64,000 bases of DNA from the NCBI RefSeq assembly GCF_021917145.1, contig NC_061067.1:1145154-1209153 (forward strand), given 5' to 3'. Within the stretch, counting starts at the first letter, position 1, and every line of letters begins with the position of its first letter. Below are positions 34,842 to 48,535 of the stretch, one piece after another. The notes beneath the pieces are model-generated. The model had not been told where the DNA came from, made no database searches, and saw only the letters and a list, made by a program, of their open reading frames with translations. Position numbers and translations under genes: made by a program. This DNA is from Hypomesus transpacificus. Taxonomy: Eukaryota; Chordata; Actinopteri; Osmeriformes; Osmeridae.

Positions 34842-37384
34842 GCCTCTGTGTCTGTCGAGGACGGATAAAAGAGTTGCAATTAATAGAGGAAGCTTTGGAT
34901 TGGGACTACACTCTGCTGTGTGTGCTCATTTGAACAGAACATCCCTTAATGTTATTTGCCGACAGCCTCTGAAAGGACTACACGGTACACACACACGCAC
35001 ACACACACACACACACATTTCCCTCTGTTACTCTGTGTGAGCACAGTGTAACCCAAGCGGGGTGCTCCATTAATAGACAACACAATGCCTCTCTCACAAT
35101 TACCAGTTGCATGTGGCAGAGTGGAAATGTACAAAGGGCCAGATATGCAAATGGTGGTTTAATTCCAGACCTCTTTTGTGTCGTGGCGGTGATTTCTACC
35201 TTGTTGGTTCAGAGGTTCAATTAACCGTTGGTGGATCTTCTACAATGGGAATCCTACTCTCCCTGCCCTTTCTTCTGTTCCAGTGAGGAGATGGAAGCTG
35301 ATGCTATGGAAATTACAGCTTTGCCATGAATGTACAATGATGTGCACAATAGGTTTACCATGTGGATAAGTAGATTTGTCGACATTTTAACTGACTTGAC
35401 ACTAATTTCCAATGATAGTTGCTGTCGAAGAGTCAATGGTCCATTTGCCTATGGCCAAAGCTGGTCCAAACTATCATTTCAAACCCATCAACAGTATCAC
35501 AGGAACCCAGTAGTGTGGAGATGAGAGGGAAGGAGATTCCTCTCTTAGCTCCTCTGCCTTTGAAGTTTCCGTCACATTGAAGACTCATCAAGTCATGGCT
35601 TAGGGCAAGGTTTGGCCACGTCTCAGCGCTGACATTTTTCTCCGTTGTTGTGAAGGTTTTCTCACTCAGAGCCTCTGAGTGTCGTGCCACAAGCCTCACC
35701 CTGACATCAGCTGTATTGATGACTATGCTCAGTGACATTTAGGCGTCTTATGAGGTGATAACCTGACATTATAACAATAACGTTTGTTTTTCAAGTGTGG
35801 AAAATCCTAGAATTGGGGAGTTAAAGCATTAGATGTTCACTGTTTTAGGGCTAAGTTATTAAAACACTATGAGAGACCCACATAACCACTTGGAAATAAT
35901 TTGACACTTGTTCCCTAGGACTCGATAAGTATTCCGAACACCACCTTAAAATAATCAATGGAGTTTTGTTTCCAACTGCCGTAATGAGGGTGTGATTGAC
36001 AGTAATGTGTAGATTCTCTCCCTGGCTCACTGACACTGCGTCTCTGTTGCCATGGTTATATCATTATCTATGAATTTAAAGCAGAAGCCAGGCATGTTCA
36101 CCAACATAATGATATGATGTAGATCAGAGCAGCATTGTTGTACACACAATGAGGGAGGCGGCAGAGTGCCAAAGCACTCTTGTCTTTTCTCAACATTTAC
36201 TCCATAGATAAAAGAGATGAATGCTAGGTTATTTTACTCTGTAATTTTTTGACTGTATCACAAGCTCTGTCAATAGTGAAGATCGTTTGGTTGTGCTTTT
36301 ATTTACTGTGCTGGTTTTGTATTTTGAAATATGTATTTGAGAAATTGTGATTGACAGAGAATGTTTATTAGACCAGTCTTAAGATTCTCAAGCCTGGCCT
36401 GCAGTTATCCCTTTTATCCATTGGGAGGTGCTGTCTCTATCTCATAGGTTAGCTTTCTCCCTCACGCTCAGTGCATGTCTGTATGCTCAATCTTGGTTCA
36501 TGTTCTCATCACATGATTATGTCTAGCAGGTGACCTTGGAACTCAGAAACAAATATAAAAAATAACTATACATAATATAAAATCACCAAGATCAGACTCT
36601 GTAAATGTCTGGAACTAAGTGCAAAAGACACACACAGAAAAACACAGACACACACAGACACAGACACACACACACACACACACAGGGCTGCCTCTGCATC
36701 CTGGTGTCAGGTTACTGTAATGCCCTTCTGCTGCTCCACACCTCGCCTGGTCTCTCACAGAGGCGAGAGGAGCAGCTCTGGACTGCCAGTGGATTTACTT
36801 CCCAGATCTCCGTCTGCATATTTCAACAGTCGTGCCCAGGCATGCCACACAGTCGTGCCCAGGCATGCCACACAGCCGTCAACATGAACCCAACCCCAGC
36901 TGGGTCTCCTGGAGGAGGCAAAGGCACCAAACGTTCATCTGAAGGGAAGGATGGATGAAGACGCACTGGAGAAGCGGTGGAGTAGGGAAGGGCAGAGCAA
37001 CCACAGACTTGGCAGTGGAGCTGCATAAACAACTTATCGGTATGGACAGACTCGATCCCTGACCAGAGAGACCTCCTCTCCGTGGGGAGTGGATGATATT
37101 GGGATTGGCTGTGATCCACATACTGCCACGGGGTCTAATGCACCAGCACACCCTGGAAATGACTGTCTCACACACTCCCTCCTTTCATTCTGCCTCGTCT
37201 CTCTCTAACCCTGGTTGTAGGGTTAGGGTTAAGGTTGGAGTTTGGTTGCGGCTAACCCTACCTCCTACCCACAACAGGGATGGGGTGAGTTGTAGTAGCA
37301 AGGTCAGAAATAGGATGAGGGCCCCATATAACCATAACCCTAACCCTAATACCATAACCATTGCCACCACACCTCACCCTATCT

Positions 37385-37386
<2 letters not shown>

Positions 37387-37432
<46 letters not shown>
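37387..37432. repeat. (CT)n microsatellite
   Basis: Pure CT run on the plus strand. Confidence 0.95.
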
Positions 37433-37438
<6 letters not shown>

Positions 37439-37982
37439 GAGTCTCCTGTCTCTTCCTCTCTCTTTTTCTGTTTATCTCTTTTGGTTCTCTCTTTCTTTCT
37501 TTAAGGAGAGGGTCCGGCTTTGGGCTAGCGGGGAGTAGAAGGGGCGTAAGGGGGCAGAGGGCAGGAGGGTAGTCAATTGGAAGGGTGGTTGGTAACTGTG
37601 AGAGGTCTAAAATATAATGCATTTGAAATGAAATGAGAAGATTTGCAGAGAAATGGAATATCAGAGCACGAGGAGGGTTCCGTGGACAGAGCTCTGTGGA
37701 TGTGTGTGTGTGTTTGAGTGTGTGTGTGTTTGAGTGTGTGTGTGTGTGAGTAATGTGATGCAGGCCGGCTCTGCTCCTATGACTTCCTCCCTCCTGGTCG
37801 GATGGAGATTAAGGGCCATTAAAGGCTCTTTGCTGCATGTGCAGTTTCTATTGATCACATCGACTCAACTGGCTTATCCAATGATCCGATTACAAGTGTT
37901 GTCCACTATCCTTCCTCCACCCCCCCCCCCCACTCCTTCATTTCCCCTCTCCCCTCTCCCCTGCCCCTCTCATCTATCTTCT

Positions 37983-38196
<214 letters not shown>

Positions 38197-41100
38197 CGTT
38201 GCATGGGGCTGTGCTTGTCCCCACTGATGTCAGCATGAGGTGCAGTCCAGCAAGGCCAAGCCCCAAGACAAGCGTCTGGCTCTTTGTGTGTAAATATGTG
38301 TGTGTTTGTGTGTGTGCGTGGTTCTCTGTCTCCTTGTGTGTCTGCCAATTCCATGAGAGGTAAAAGAGGTCAATACCTTTCAATGAGACGAATAGGAAGA
38401 AGGCCTGTTCACTAGAGATCTCAATATGTCGAGATCATTTGAAAAGCCTCCGACCTGCCTCCGCCCACCTCCCCAGCATGGTCAACCAGTCCTGAGGGAG
38501 TGCTCAGCAGGACCACTGTGGTTAATAATATTGACAGAGGCTCTTGTAAATCTGCTTAGATTCCACAGTACAGGAATTGTCCTACTAGTCTTGCTGAATC
38601 ATGAGGTTTCCAGCTGCACTGGCAACCCATTCCCCCAGTATCTTTGTATCCACAATGTGGTTGTAATGAACCACCTGGGACTCTGAGTAAGACTATGCTA
38701 GACTGTGCCTTCAAAGTTTAGGTTTAAAGCTATTTCAGATTGGGATCTTACACTACTTTTATGAATTGAGTTGGATTAGAGAGAGATAAATTAAAGGAAC
38801 ATTTAAGAATATCAGAGTAGACGTTTTCATATCAAGCGGTGATCTGAATTTAATTCAGGTTCAATGCAGAAAAACTTTGTGTCAGCAAAAATGTATGGAT
38901 CGCAGATAGATTTACCCTACAGGGAGAATGTGATGGATCTTCAAAACACAAAAACAAAACTTTTAATGTGAACAAAAACTCCTGTAACAGCTGAGTTTGA
39001 CATATCAATCTTTGATATATTGCGTCCGCCAGAGACAGAATGGGTTCTGGTTGTGTACCTTGTGTGCTGTGTCAGACATGTTCTTTGCTGTTCTCTGTCC
39101 TGGTTCTATCACCCAGTATCACAGAGGAGAGTTCCACAGGGCCAGAACAGGCAAAAGAGGGCACTGAGGAGGGTCCTAGTACAGGCTCCACACACTGAGA
39201 ATATCATGTTATAAATAATCCACCCTGAACACAAGCTGCTTTTGTTAGCCTCTGAAAAATGAAAATCCTTCGGTTTCACATCCCATCATCAGTGCATGAT
39301 TCCTACAGTAAGGAAGTTTGTTTTGTAATGTTAGATTCAGCAAAATCTGATCTGAGCTCGGAGATGTTCTTCAAGTCAGCTTCTCAGGTGAGACAGAGCG
39401 ACACAGTCCTGACACTGGACACCTGAAGGAAATGAGTGATCATGTGGAGTTAGAAAGAGAAGATACCTGTGATAGCGCTTTATGGCTAAAGAGACTGTCT
39501 CTTTTCAGCTCGACACTTCAGAGGGCCTTCACAGCTTTACTCCTGCAAGGAGAGAAACCCTTGGATGTGTGTCCAAAGGAAGAGCAAAACAAGCCAGCGG
39601 GTAATCCAGACAATGGGGAAAAAACACCCCATTAGCTCGCATCAAATTTCCATTTGCTAGCATTCACATCATGTTGTCTCCTGGTTGAGAACAAAAGAAC
39701 GTGTGGAGAATCCCCATATATCAGAAAAGTGGTGTGTGTACGTCTGGGCTTTGATATGGTGTCTGAGGTGGGTGAAGGCACTGACCTCCCCCCCGCCACT
39801 GCAATTACATCACAGAGGCGAGGCGGCCTACTCCTGGTTCATCCATATTCATGAGAGGGCTGGAGGCACAGTCCACACCTTTGATTCCCAGGGATCTGAG
39901 CTAACCATTGCATGACAAGTGCATCTGGACACAAAGTGTGTATAATAGCTTTCTGCACTGGGGAAAGGGAGACTGTAAGCTGGGACCTATCAAAAAGAGA
40001 TGGAGAAATACACACACACACACACACAACAAGGATATATGGTGTGTGTGCGTGTGTGTTTGTCACTCTTCTTCCGTGAGAGAACATTTTAAATTATGTG
40101 TATTGAAGTTATTTATGTCTTCCCATGTGTTAACATCACAAGTTAGTCGGTGACCACAGAGTTATGGATATGAGGCTGATAATGCTTAAAAGTTTTGGAT
40201 TGTCTCAAAATGATAGATTGATTGATAGATTGATCAAAAATCAAAAATTGCAGTACACCATACACATTTTAGTGGTACACGCAAACTAAGATACAAATGA
40301 CCATGTAGAAATAAACAGAACAAAATGACAGTCTGCTGTTGTGCTGGGATTGCACAGTTTTCATTGTCCTGGTTTTTGTGGGATGGTGTCAGTACCAGCA
40401 TGTTGCCAGTAGAGGGCCTCAGAGTTAAGGACCCTGCTGCCGTGGAAACGAGAGATTCCATTTTCTGACACCCACACAGACCCACTGAGCATCCAGCAGC
40501 GTAATTCAATTGTTCAGAATGTGTTTATGCTGATATAAAATAAAATACTTTTTTTATTACGTTTGTTTAACAACCTGATAGCTTGTCAAAAGGAATGGGT
40601 GAAAAATACCATCGTTAAATATAATCTAGTATGCGCTCTGAATAGAAGAAATACAAAGCAAAATAATTGTGTGCACACATTGTAAAGTCTTCTTTGTGCT
40701 AGTCTAAATTACATTCACAATGAGCATTTTTATTAGGTCAATGGGGATTTTTCCTTTTTTTTTTTTTTTACAGTAAGGGATGTTTACATTTTCTCATATC
40801 ATAATCCTGAACGACAAAAATGGGGAGTCAAAGCATTGGTTCCTACCCAGGAATAAGAGTCATCGCCAACTAGAACAAGCACAGCAGGGAATCTAACATT
40901 GCACTGAATGGCTTTCATTTCCCTATTTCTCCGTGTTTGGTTGAGTCATGTCAGAGCTAAGCTGCAAAATGTTCCCGGAGTAAAAAAAAACAAAACTAAA
41001 AAGACAGCAGACTCACCAAATGCGTTGCAGATCTTGAATAATTACAGGGAAAAGTATGAACAATTATCGATGGACTGAAAATAAATGACCCCACATATTT

Positions 41101-41514
41101 TTTACGTTTAGAAAACAGAATAACTGACCCAGATGGATTAATTGAATGTGAAATGCAGCTTTTTTACACAATCCATCTGATGAACAATGCTGTGTATCCA
41201 TCAAATCCATTAAAGTTAAGGCCTGACGAAATAAAACCTTACTCAGGATATGACGGATTCACAATGACTGCTAAATGATTTGCAGCCCATCTGTGACTGC
41301 CCAAACTTGCAGTCACACATTCCTCACATATTTACTATAATCAGCAGCTCCTGCTGGGCTTGCTGTGTGGAGGAAACAGTCCACTTAGACAGACAGGTGC
41401 TCCGTCTCTGAGCCAGCCTACGTCTCCACCTGGATCTCAGGAGGTCAGGCAGACACTACAGAGACCGGTCTCTCAACAGTACAATCAGTATGGTCACGCT
41501 TTCAAGACATATTT

Positions 41515-41638
41515 AGAGATATAGACTCAGTAGATAGATAGGGCATATCAGATGATAGAAATATAGAAATATTGAAAGATAAAAAGATAGATATATAGAT
41601 AGAAAGATATATATATATACATAGAAAGATAGATAGCT
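41515..41638. repeat. Degenerate (AGAT)n/(AT)n repeat
   Basis: AGATAGATAG units mixed with AAATAT and a pure TATATATATA core. Imperfect throughout. Confidence 0.8.
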
Positions 41639-42047
41639 GTGGGGGAAAATCTAGATGGACAGATGAACAGGTTAGAATGATGGACATATGACAAGCCATG
41701 TTTTATATGGTGTGTAATATAACTGCACATAACTGCAGAGCTCTGTATTGATAGAGCCATAACTGAAGGTGGTGGGTGTTAGAGCTGTGCATTTCACAGC
41801 AGGATTTACTGTTGAATCCACTCTCCTCTCATTCTCACACAGAAATAGAAACAGACCCTGACACGACACAGAGGAACAAGGGCAGACACACAACAACGTG
41901 CGCACACACACACATGCATCCTGCTGTAGAAATTCTTGGTGAGAGAGCTTGATTTACGGAGCGAAGTTGAGAGCACACGAGTGTTTCCAGCAGTACTTAT
42001 TGATCCCGTTTCTGGCCTCCTCGCTCTTTTTCTTTCCATCCCTTCCT

Positions 42048-42054
42048 TCCTCCC

Positions 42055-42120
<66 letters not shown>

Positions 42121-42127
42121 TTCTCTA

Positions 42128-42158
<31 letters not shown>

Positions 42159-42178
42159 ATATCTCTCTCTCTCTCCCC
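42048..42178. repeat. (CT)n polypyrimidine tract
   Basis: CT dinucleotides with TTTCT interruptions on the plus strand. Confidence 0.95.
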
Positions 42179-42179
42179 A

Positions 42180-43204
42180 AGCTTTCTTCCTGTGTGGTTT
42201 CATGGCTTCCTGTGTGAGGGGTTGACATATATCTTTCCGTCTCTCTGTGAATGCTGCACTCACCATCTTCATTGATCCACTGTGTTTTTCTCTTCATGGT
42301 AAGGATTCTAGAACACGGCTCAAAACAGAGCTTGAGTTCCATAAAGACGATTTTCCTTCTGGAGATGAAGGACTCTTCAGAATGTGAGCACAGAGACTCA
42401 AAGGCTCACACACACATTATGACAGTGGTTGACAATACAGGACCTTGAGTTGTGAAACATTATTTAGGGTTTTTTGTTCGAGAAATCTTGATCCTTTTCT
42501 ATGAAATGAAACTACCTCATTGAAAATACAAAGAATTCCACCACAGAAGAATTAAACCAAAACTACATTCTAAACAAGATTTTAAAAACAAAGACACACT
42601 CAACATACATGCAATTGAATATGCAAAGAGGCCTAAAGGAGGTTGTTGCAGCACAAAATCACAGCCTGTAATTATGGCTCCCGTCATTAACTATTATCTG
42701 GGATGGTTAAAATAATTGACAACATCATTCTTTAACACACCCGATGTCCTTCCTTTTTGTGTGTGTGTGTGTGTTATATGTTCTGCCTTGACACACACAC
42801 ACACACACACACACAATGGAGCCATACTGTAAATAACCACATATGCACTGTGTGTGATCTTTGGGTACATGCTACACACACACAAACAAATGCGGGAGAC
42901 ACACACACACACACCCACTGGCATTTACATATCTTCAGCAGCCATCTGCTCTAAATGATGGGGTAATTTAACTCTGTACCTTTGTCTCTGTGGCTGGATG
43001 GCTGACACATAAGCTCTTCAAGAGAATATATGCCAAGCAGGGATTGCAAAAGAACAAAAAATACAAGCGCGAGTGAGGGATGAAAAGAGAAAGGAAGAGT
43101 GGATTTGTGTGTGGATGGTGACCCACAAATGACCCAGAAAGTTAGTTCAGAGAGGAGCTATTGAAACGATGGTGAAAGAGGTGATGGAAGGAGGACATGC
43201 TGGG
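42180..43204. other. Unique intergenic sequence with CA/TG tracts
   Basis: No gene seen. It contains TG and CA microsatellites at 42760-42815 and 42898-42915, otherwise AT-rich unique sequence. Confidence 0.5.
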
Positions 43205-43206
43205 TA

Positions 43207-43254
<48 letters not shown>
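43205..43254. repeat. (GA)n microsatellite
   Basis: GA run with one GAGG interruption. Confidence 0.93.
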
Positions 43255-43258
<4 letters not shown>

Positions 43259-43719
43259 AAGCAAACGTGGTGGGCTGTGTGTGCGCATGTGGGTGTGGCT
43301 TCACTCTAGCTTCCTGGTCAAGGTCAATATACACAGTGGCACCTCTTTGGGTCGCCCCCACAATGCCACAGAAATGCAATCATCCATGTCAATATCATGT
43401 TTATACAAATTCCTGCGTTCCTCTCCTGCAGTCTAGGTTTCCCTTCTTCTCTCAAAGCCCTTGCAATCAGCCAGGCTATATATAGCCAGGTATCTCCAAC
43501 AGTAATCAGTAGGAAAGGAGAAACAGGGAGAAGCCCATTGCCTGGCAGCTGGAGCCCTGAGGTGGAAGCAGGGCTTTGGGGCGTTGTATGAGGACACACC
43601 TTCAGCCCTGGCCTGAACCTGGCCCTCGGCCCTCTCTTGTTTAATGTGATAATTACAGGATGTAAAGAAAACTGTTCTATGGTCAGGGGGACAGAGGGCA
43701 TGGTGGATGAAGCTACTGG

Positions 43720-44395
43720 ACATCCCCCTCCCCTCCTGTCCCCTCTTCTGCTTTGCCCTCCTCTCCTCTGTTAGACCCTCCCCTCCTTTCCCTTCCTTTC
43801 CCTTCCCTTCTTCTACCCTCCCCTCTCCTTCCCCTCCCCTCTCTTATCCCCACCCTCCTCTCTTATCCCCCCCCTCCTCTCCTCTCCTCTCCTCTCCTCT
43901 CCTCTCCTCTCCTCTCCTCTCCTCTCCTCTCCTCTCCTCTCCTCTCCTCTCCTCTCCTCTCCTCTCCTCTCCTCTCCCTCTCCTCCCTCCCCTCTCCCTC
44001 CCCCTCCCCTCCCCTCCCCCTCCCCTCCTCCCCCTCCCCTCCCCCTCCCCTCCCCTCCCCTCCACTCCCCTCCCCTCCCCCTCCCCTCCCCTCCTCCCCT
44101 CCCCTCCCCCTCCCCTCCCCCTCCCCTCCTCCCCTCCCTTGCCTTTGCCTCCCCTCTCCTCCCCTCCCCTCTCCCTCCCCTACCCGCCCCTCCCCCTCCC
44201 CTCCCTGCCCTGCCCTGCCCTGCCCTGCCCTCCCCTCGCCCTCCCCTCTCCCTCCCCTCCCCTCCCCCTCCCCTTTCCCTTCCCTTCCCTTCCCCTTCCC
44301 CTTTGCCTCCCCTCCCCTTCTCCTCTTCCTCTCATCTCCTCTCCTCTCCTCTCCTCCCCTCTCCTACCCTACCCTAGCCGTACCCTCTCCTCATC
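43720..44395. repeat. Polypyrimidine satellite of (CCTCT)n / (CCCTC)n
   Basis: About 675 bp almost entirely C and T on the plus strand. A central block at about 43874-43974 is a near-perfect CCTCT pentamer array; flanking blocks are CCCCTC and CCCTTC variants. Long Ser/Pro/Leu ORFs here are artefacts. Confidence 0.96.
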
Positions 44396-44737
44396 CATCT
44401 CTTTTTCACTTACAGAACAGAGAGAGATCTCCTCTCACACCAGGAAAAGGTCTACTGAAACTAAATCCACTGTCTGTCAAATAATCAGAACACACAGGAA
44501 ACAATTGTGAAGCTAAATGAATGCACAGATCATAAATATAATAAAAACTACAATGACAAGTCATGATGAAGGACAACCCCACAGCCTCCATCAGCTCAAT
44601 ACTTCTCCAGGTACGGGGTGTGGTGTGTGTGGATGACACTGATAAATGCCCCAATGCAGTATTTTCCCCCTGCAGTGGTTGTTTCGCTATGTGCTCCTCT
44701 CTGCCTGAAGCATTTCGTCACATCAGCTTATGGCCTT

Positions 44738-44902
<165 letters not shown>

Positions 44903-45173
44903 CCATAGAAAAAGAGACCGACAGACAGGGAGAGAGATGGGGCAGTGCCCTCTGTCTGTCTGTCTCCTACATCTGTGCACAGAGCAGGACCTCTCCCTTA
45001 AAAACAGCTCCCTTCGTCCCCACACACCAGAGCTGGTCATCCACGACAGTCAGCAGGGTACAAACACACTAACGCATTCTCACAAACAAACAAACAATAC
45101 AAGTGTTGGCCGTGGTAATTGCAGTGATTAGGAGATAAGTGAAGAGAGGAAGGCCATTCCCCGTGTGACCTTT

Positions 45174-45175
<2 letters not shown>

Positions 45176-45210
<35 letters not shown>

Positions 45211-45220
45211 ACACACACAG
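45176..45220. repeat. (CA)n microsatellite
   Basis: Near-pure CA run; a second, interrupted CA tract lies at 45552-45600. Confidence 0.93.
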
Positions 45221-46000
45221 GCACGCACAAAGAGAGACAGAGGAGAGGAGAGAAACAGATTGTGAGTGACATGACTGTTGAACAGCCAATGAACCCACCT
45301 GTTATTTCATTCCCTGTGTACATTTTGCAGCATAGATAGAAAAACACTACTGTTGTGTTCTCTGCGTTTCTCCCAACTATTACATGGGCAGTAAAGCGGG
45401 CTTTGTCAAAAAGACAGGCTTGTAAGGTGTTAGTGGAAAATCAATGGAGGGATTTGCAGTGTAAGGTCTTCTGGGTGAGCTGGAGAGAGAGAGAGGGGGT
45501 ATTGAGCATACAAAAATGTATAGAAAACACACAGGCCTGCACAACTGTGCAACACACACACACACATGCACACAAACACACACACACACGTCGTACACAC
45601 CAATAAATATTCACATCACAATGTGAAAGTCACTCCAGAGAGAGTGAGCATCTTCGCTCCTCTCATACATCACATCTCCAATCCAGAGGAATCTCTCCCC
45701 AAATCCTCCCTTTGAATTATTGAAGACGACCATGCCCAGCTTGACTCTGATTATCCTCCCATCAATATGCCTCACCTCTCCTTCTTTAACATCAAACGCT
45801 TTCTGCTGATCGATTCAACCAATCACAGAAGCCCTTTGCTGCAGCTATTGTTCACATTTGTGTACACTGACTGTGGGACTGCATGGGAATGAACATGTGT
45901 GTATGCAGCAAGACAGGATATGTTGCTGGTTGGCTGAGGGACGTGTGTATGTGTGTGCACACGTATGTTTCCTGTGTGAATGTTTTGTCGTAATATAAGG

Positions 46001-46500
46001 NNNNNNNNNNNNNNNNNNNNNNNNNNNNNNNNNNNNNNNNNNNNNNNNNNNNNNNNNNNNNNNNNNNNNNNNNNNNNNNNNNNNNNNNNNNNNNNNNNNN
46101 NNNNNNNNNNNNNNNNNNNNNNNNNNNNNNNNNNNNNNNNNNNNNNNNNNNNNNNNNNNNNNNNNNNNNNNNNNNNNNNNNNNNNNNNNNNNNNNNNNNN
46201 NNNNNNNNNNNNNNNNNNNNNNNNNNNNNNNNNNNNNNNNNNNNNNNNNNNNNNNNNNNNNNNNNNNNNNNNNNNNNNNNNNNNNNNNNNNNNNNNNNNN
46301 NNNNNNNNNNNNNNNNNNNNNNNNNNNNNNNNNNNNNNNNNNNNNNNNNNNNNNNNNNNNNNNNNNNNNNNNNNNNNNNNNNNNNNNNNNNNNNNNNNNN
46401 NNNNNNNNNNNNNNNNNNNNNNNNNNNNNNNNNNNNNNNNNNNNNNNNNNNNNNNNNNNNNNNNNNNNNNNNNNNNNNNNNNNNNNNNNNNNNNNNNNNN
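46001..46500. other. Assembly gap (500 N)
   Basis: Exactly 500 undetermined bases, probably a placeholder of unknown true length. It lies between CA/TG-rich sequences, so a repeat probably broke the assembly. Confidence 1.
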
Positions 46501-46680
46501 AATAAAGTAGACTTTAGTCTCTCTGCCACCGTGATTTCTTTCCCCATACACCTGATCCGGTGTGTGTCCACTCCTCCCAATGACAAGATGGCCTCTCGTA
46601 GTTCAGGCTGGGGCCCAGCTAACATGATGACACAGACAACCCATCTGCCCTCTCAACCAGTAAGGCAGCATGGGGGTGAC

Positions 46681-46836
46681 CTCTGTGTGTGTTTGGGTGT
46701 GTGTGTGGGGGTGTGTGTGTGTGTCCCATCTGCCCTTTCAGCCAGGGAAGCAGCATGGAGCTGACCTTTGACCCCAGGGATTATGGCTTCGTCATGTGCT
46801 GCTGAGCAGGGGGATGAGATTGACCTGGGTTTGCCT

Positions 46837-46888
<52 letters not shown>

Positions 46889-46930
46889 GTAACGTAATAT
46901 GTAAATATTTGATTGTGTGTGTGTGTGTTG
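46681..46930. repeat. (TG)n tracts and a short duplicated unit
   Basis: TG runs at 46684-46724, 46838-46884 and 46914-46930. A short unit reading CCATCTGCCCT then TCA occurs twice (about 46639 and 46727), followed each time by AG-CAGCATG. Confidence 0.85.
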
Positions 46931-47039
46931 TTCGGTGACTAACATCCAGCAGGTATCAATTATGATTGTGCATGACAGCACACACACTCACACATACACA
47001 TACGTATCTACACCCACACACACAAACGGACAAACACAA

Positions 47040-47120
47040 GGATGGAGGTACACACACATGCGTGCCCCCCCCCCCCCACACACACACACTCACACACACA
47101 CACACACACTCACACACACA
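47040..47120. repeat. C run plus (CA)n microsatellite
   Basis: C homopolymer at about 47066-47078, followed by interrupted ACAC repeats. Confidence 0.92.
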
Positions 47121-48257
47121 CATTTCTACAAATAAGCATGGTTGCTGGAACACACACGCACACCAACTAACACATAAAAAACACACAGTAAAATCTCAAG
47201 ACTAACATATCTACTTTGACATGATACACATTGTTAGTTGTTCACCATTTAGCATTGATTTACTTGACTGATGGCTGCTTGTAGTTTGTGAGCATGTCGT
47301 TGAGCGTTTGCGTGTGTCTTTGCACACATGCACACGGATCTATAAATTGTGTAACTGTCACTTTACTGTGTGACCTAATGCTACTCTAAAGACAAGCCTC
47401 CATTCTGAGCTTGTGTCACAACCAATCACTGCAAAGCCCATCTGATTGCCTTGGCATCCCTCCCTCCCCCGAGTTTACCAACAGCCTCCCCCAATCAGGG
47501 ACCACCACTGCATAGCCAAGCTCCTCCCACAGCCTTCCCAGCAGTAATCATTGGTACAGGTCTATAGCAAGAGTAGATGGCCTAATCTGGATCCACTGGG
47601 GATCACTAATCCCAGATTAGGCCTCCCTGGGATTAAGACATGCTGATGCACAGGTTTGCACTCACCTCCAATTCCAATCTGATTGAACTCCTCCATTCAT
47701 CCAGTTTAAACTCACAATTTGTGGAGACCTGTGCACAGAACACGTTCTAACCCATAGTAGCAGTAATCAAAATTAGATTTTTTGGGGTTGTTGACTAAAT
47801 ATAATTTCAAGGCCTAATTGTCCATGTGCGTGAGTGTGTGTTTTTTCGTGTGTCTTTTTGTGTGTGTGTGTGTGTGTGTGTGCGTGCATGCGTGCCTGGC
47901 TATGTGAGGCACCAGCCCATTGAATGCGGTTGGTTAGCGGAAATGAAAGTTTTCTCTCCTGTCATCGCTATCTGACTGAGCACAAGTGACGAGGGCATCG
48001 GGGACGAGAGAGACAATGCACGGCACACACTCCACCTCTCTGCCTCAGACAAAATCAGTCCTCTGATGCCACGTGTCAACCAGAACAGAGTGGAAACAAT
48101 CTAGGAAAACACAGAAAGAACATCTCAAGTGAAGCAAACAGGAACACAAAAGGCAAGAAGGCCTCGAGACGGTGTTGTTCTTTGTGCTGTCCTGATCTCT
48201 TCTCACATTCTCACATTCCAACACGACGTCTCCTGTAGACAGGTGGCAATTTCTGTT

Positions 48258-48350
48258 TCTGCAGTCTCTTTACAGTCTCTTTACAGTCTCTGTACTGTAT
48301 CTTTACTGTCTCTTTGCAGTCTCTTTACTGTTTCTTTACTGTCCATTTAC
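48258..48350. repeat. Short 14-bp tandem repeat
   Basis: About six imperfect copies of a CTCTTTACAGT/CTTTACTGT-type unit. Confidence 0.8.
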
Positions 48351-48459
48351 TTGCAAAAAAAACCCTCTTCCAAACCAGGTACATACTTTATGGCCGTTGG
48401 AAAGCTTGTCTGGAACAAAACCAGTCTGATTCACGACCGACTGATAACTCCCAGGCCAA

Positions 48460-48535
48460 CTGATTGACTGACTGACTGACTGACCGACTGACTTTCTGAC
48501 TGACTTTCTCAATGACTGATTGACTGCCTGACTGA
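48460..48535. repeat. (GACT)n tetranucleotide repeat
   Basis: TGACTGACTGACTGAC followed by diverged GACTTTCT units. Confidence 0.9.

Noticed and set aside
36605..36958. Open frame containing GYCNALL, similar to a reverse-transcriptase DYCNALL motif
   Set aside because: Only seven residues resemble a LINE; flanking sequence shows no other RT motif and is CA-repeat plus a short direct duplication.
43707..44510. Two overlapping 240-270-codon Ser/Pro/Leu frames
   Set aside because: They are produced by a polypyrimidine satellite with no codon structure.
45852..46625. Open frames of about 240-257 codons crossing 46001-46500
   Set aside because: They read through the 500-N gap and carry no information.
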